DNA of 6,021 nt, from the NCBI GenBank assembly GCA_036374175.1, contig DASUUH010000024.1:1-6021 (forward strand). The letters are read 5' to 3'. Made by a program: the position numbers and the translations under genes. This document shows positions 5,834-6,021 of the stretch, piece by piece. The stretch is from JASLBX01 sp036374175. GTDB lineage: Bacteria > Actinomycetota > Actinomycetes > Jiangellales > Jiangellaceae. The stretch's first letter is position 1, and every line of letters begins with the position of its first letter. Below the pieces are notes generated by a model that worked only from the letters and a program-made list of their open reading frames with translations, was not told where the DNA came from and made no database searches.

Positions 5834-6021
5834 CAGCGCTAGCTCCAATCTCAGGGGTAACAAGCGAGTTGTGGCCCTTAGCGAAGTCGAATCCGTTCCA
5901 GTACCGCTGGCCGAGCACCAGGAGCTCCTCGGACGGGAACCTGGTGAGCAGGACCGGGCCGTCGGCGGTCACCCACACCTCTTCCTCGATGCGGGCCGCC
6001 GAGTACCCGTCGGTGGCCGGC
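5826..6021 (-). CDS. M24-family metallopeptidase (Xaa-Pro peptidase/creatinase fold), C-terminal end (partial)
   Basis: Only the last 64 codons are in the window, read from base 6020 to TGA 5828-5826. The segment begins DGYSAARIEEEVWVTADG and continues with LLTRFPSEELL. This is the closing strand of the pita-bread fold, where the family has (G)xRIExxxxVTxDG and the Glu after Arg-Ile is a ligand of the dinuclear metal centre; Arg-Ile-Glu is intact here. The tail of about 40 residues beyond the usual LTRFP end is not informative. Members hydrolyse Xaa-Pro peptides or small C-N compounds such as creatine; which applies cannot be told. The stop overlaps the dehydrogenase ATG by 8 bases, so the two genes are almost certainly one transcription unit, with this gene first. 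Confidence 0.72.
   Translation of the reverse strand, partial: PATDGYSAARIEEEVWVTADGPVLLTRFPSEELLVLGQRYWNGFDFAKGHNSLVTPEIGASADA

Noticed and set aside
5834..5863. 10-residue extension of the dehydrogenase from TTG 5863
   Set aside because: The family begins just before the glycine-rich motif, and ATG 5833 has a GGAG at suitable distance and a short overlap with the preceding gene.

Overview
The window is GC-rich and uses the GC-biased third positions, strong Shine-Dalgarno sites and tight gene packing typical of an actinomycete-type (Actinomycetota) chromosome. The genus cannot be resolved from the sequence. No rRNA, tRNA, CRISPR array, transposase or insertion sequence was seen.

Layout: two converging gene blocks meet at about 1700-1718. 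The plus-strand block (1-1699) holds the last 20 codons of an amidohydrolase, a short decayed piece that looks like the beginning of a second amidohydrolase gene, and a complete FAD-dependent oxidoreductase of the phytoene-dehydrogenase-like (COG1233) type. The minus-strand block (6021 down to 1718) reads, in transcription order: the C-terminus of an M24 (Xaa-Pro peptidase/creatinase-fold) metallopeptidase; a beta-hydroxyacid dehydrogenase of the 3-hydroxyisobutyrate dehydrogenase superfamily that overlaps it by 8 bases; a 144-base gap carrying a promoter with a palindromic operator-like site; a Tat-exported amidohydrolase of the YtcJ-like (amidohydrolase 3) family; a 78-base gap with inverted repeats; and an orphan methyltransferase-like protein with cysteine clusters at both ends.

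Function: M24 peptidase, beta-hydroxyacid dehydrogenase, amidohydrolases and a flavin oxidoreductase together look like an accessory catabolic cluster in which C-N bonds are hydrolysed and the products oxidised. The substrate cannot be read from the sequence, and this is inference. The methyltransferase-like gene does not obviously belong to that pathway.

Most notable points: (1) a relic at 86-158 that matches the N-terminal region of the intact Tat amidohydrolase on the opposite strand (38 of 45 bases, 12 of 15 residues), still headed by a 10-base perfect Shine-Dalgarno; (2) a promoter with a perfect TTGACA -35 box and a palindrome inside its -35/-10 spacer in front of the Tat amidohydrolase; (3) the methyltransferase-like protein flanked by Cys clusters. 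No defence, phage or clearly new multi-gene system is visible.
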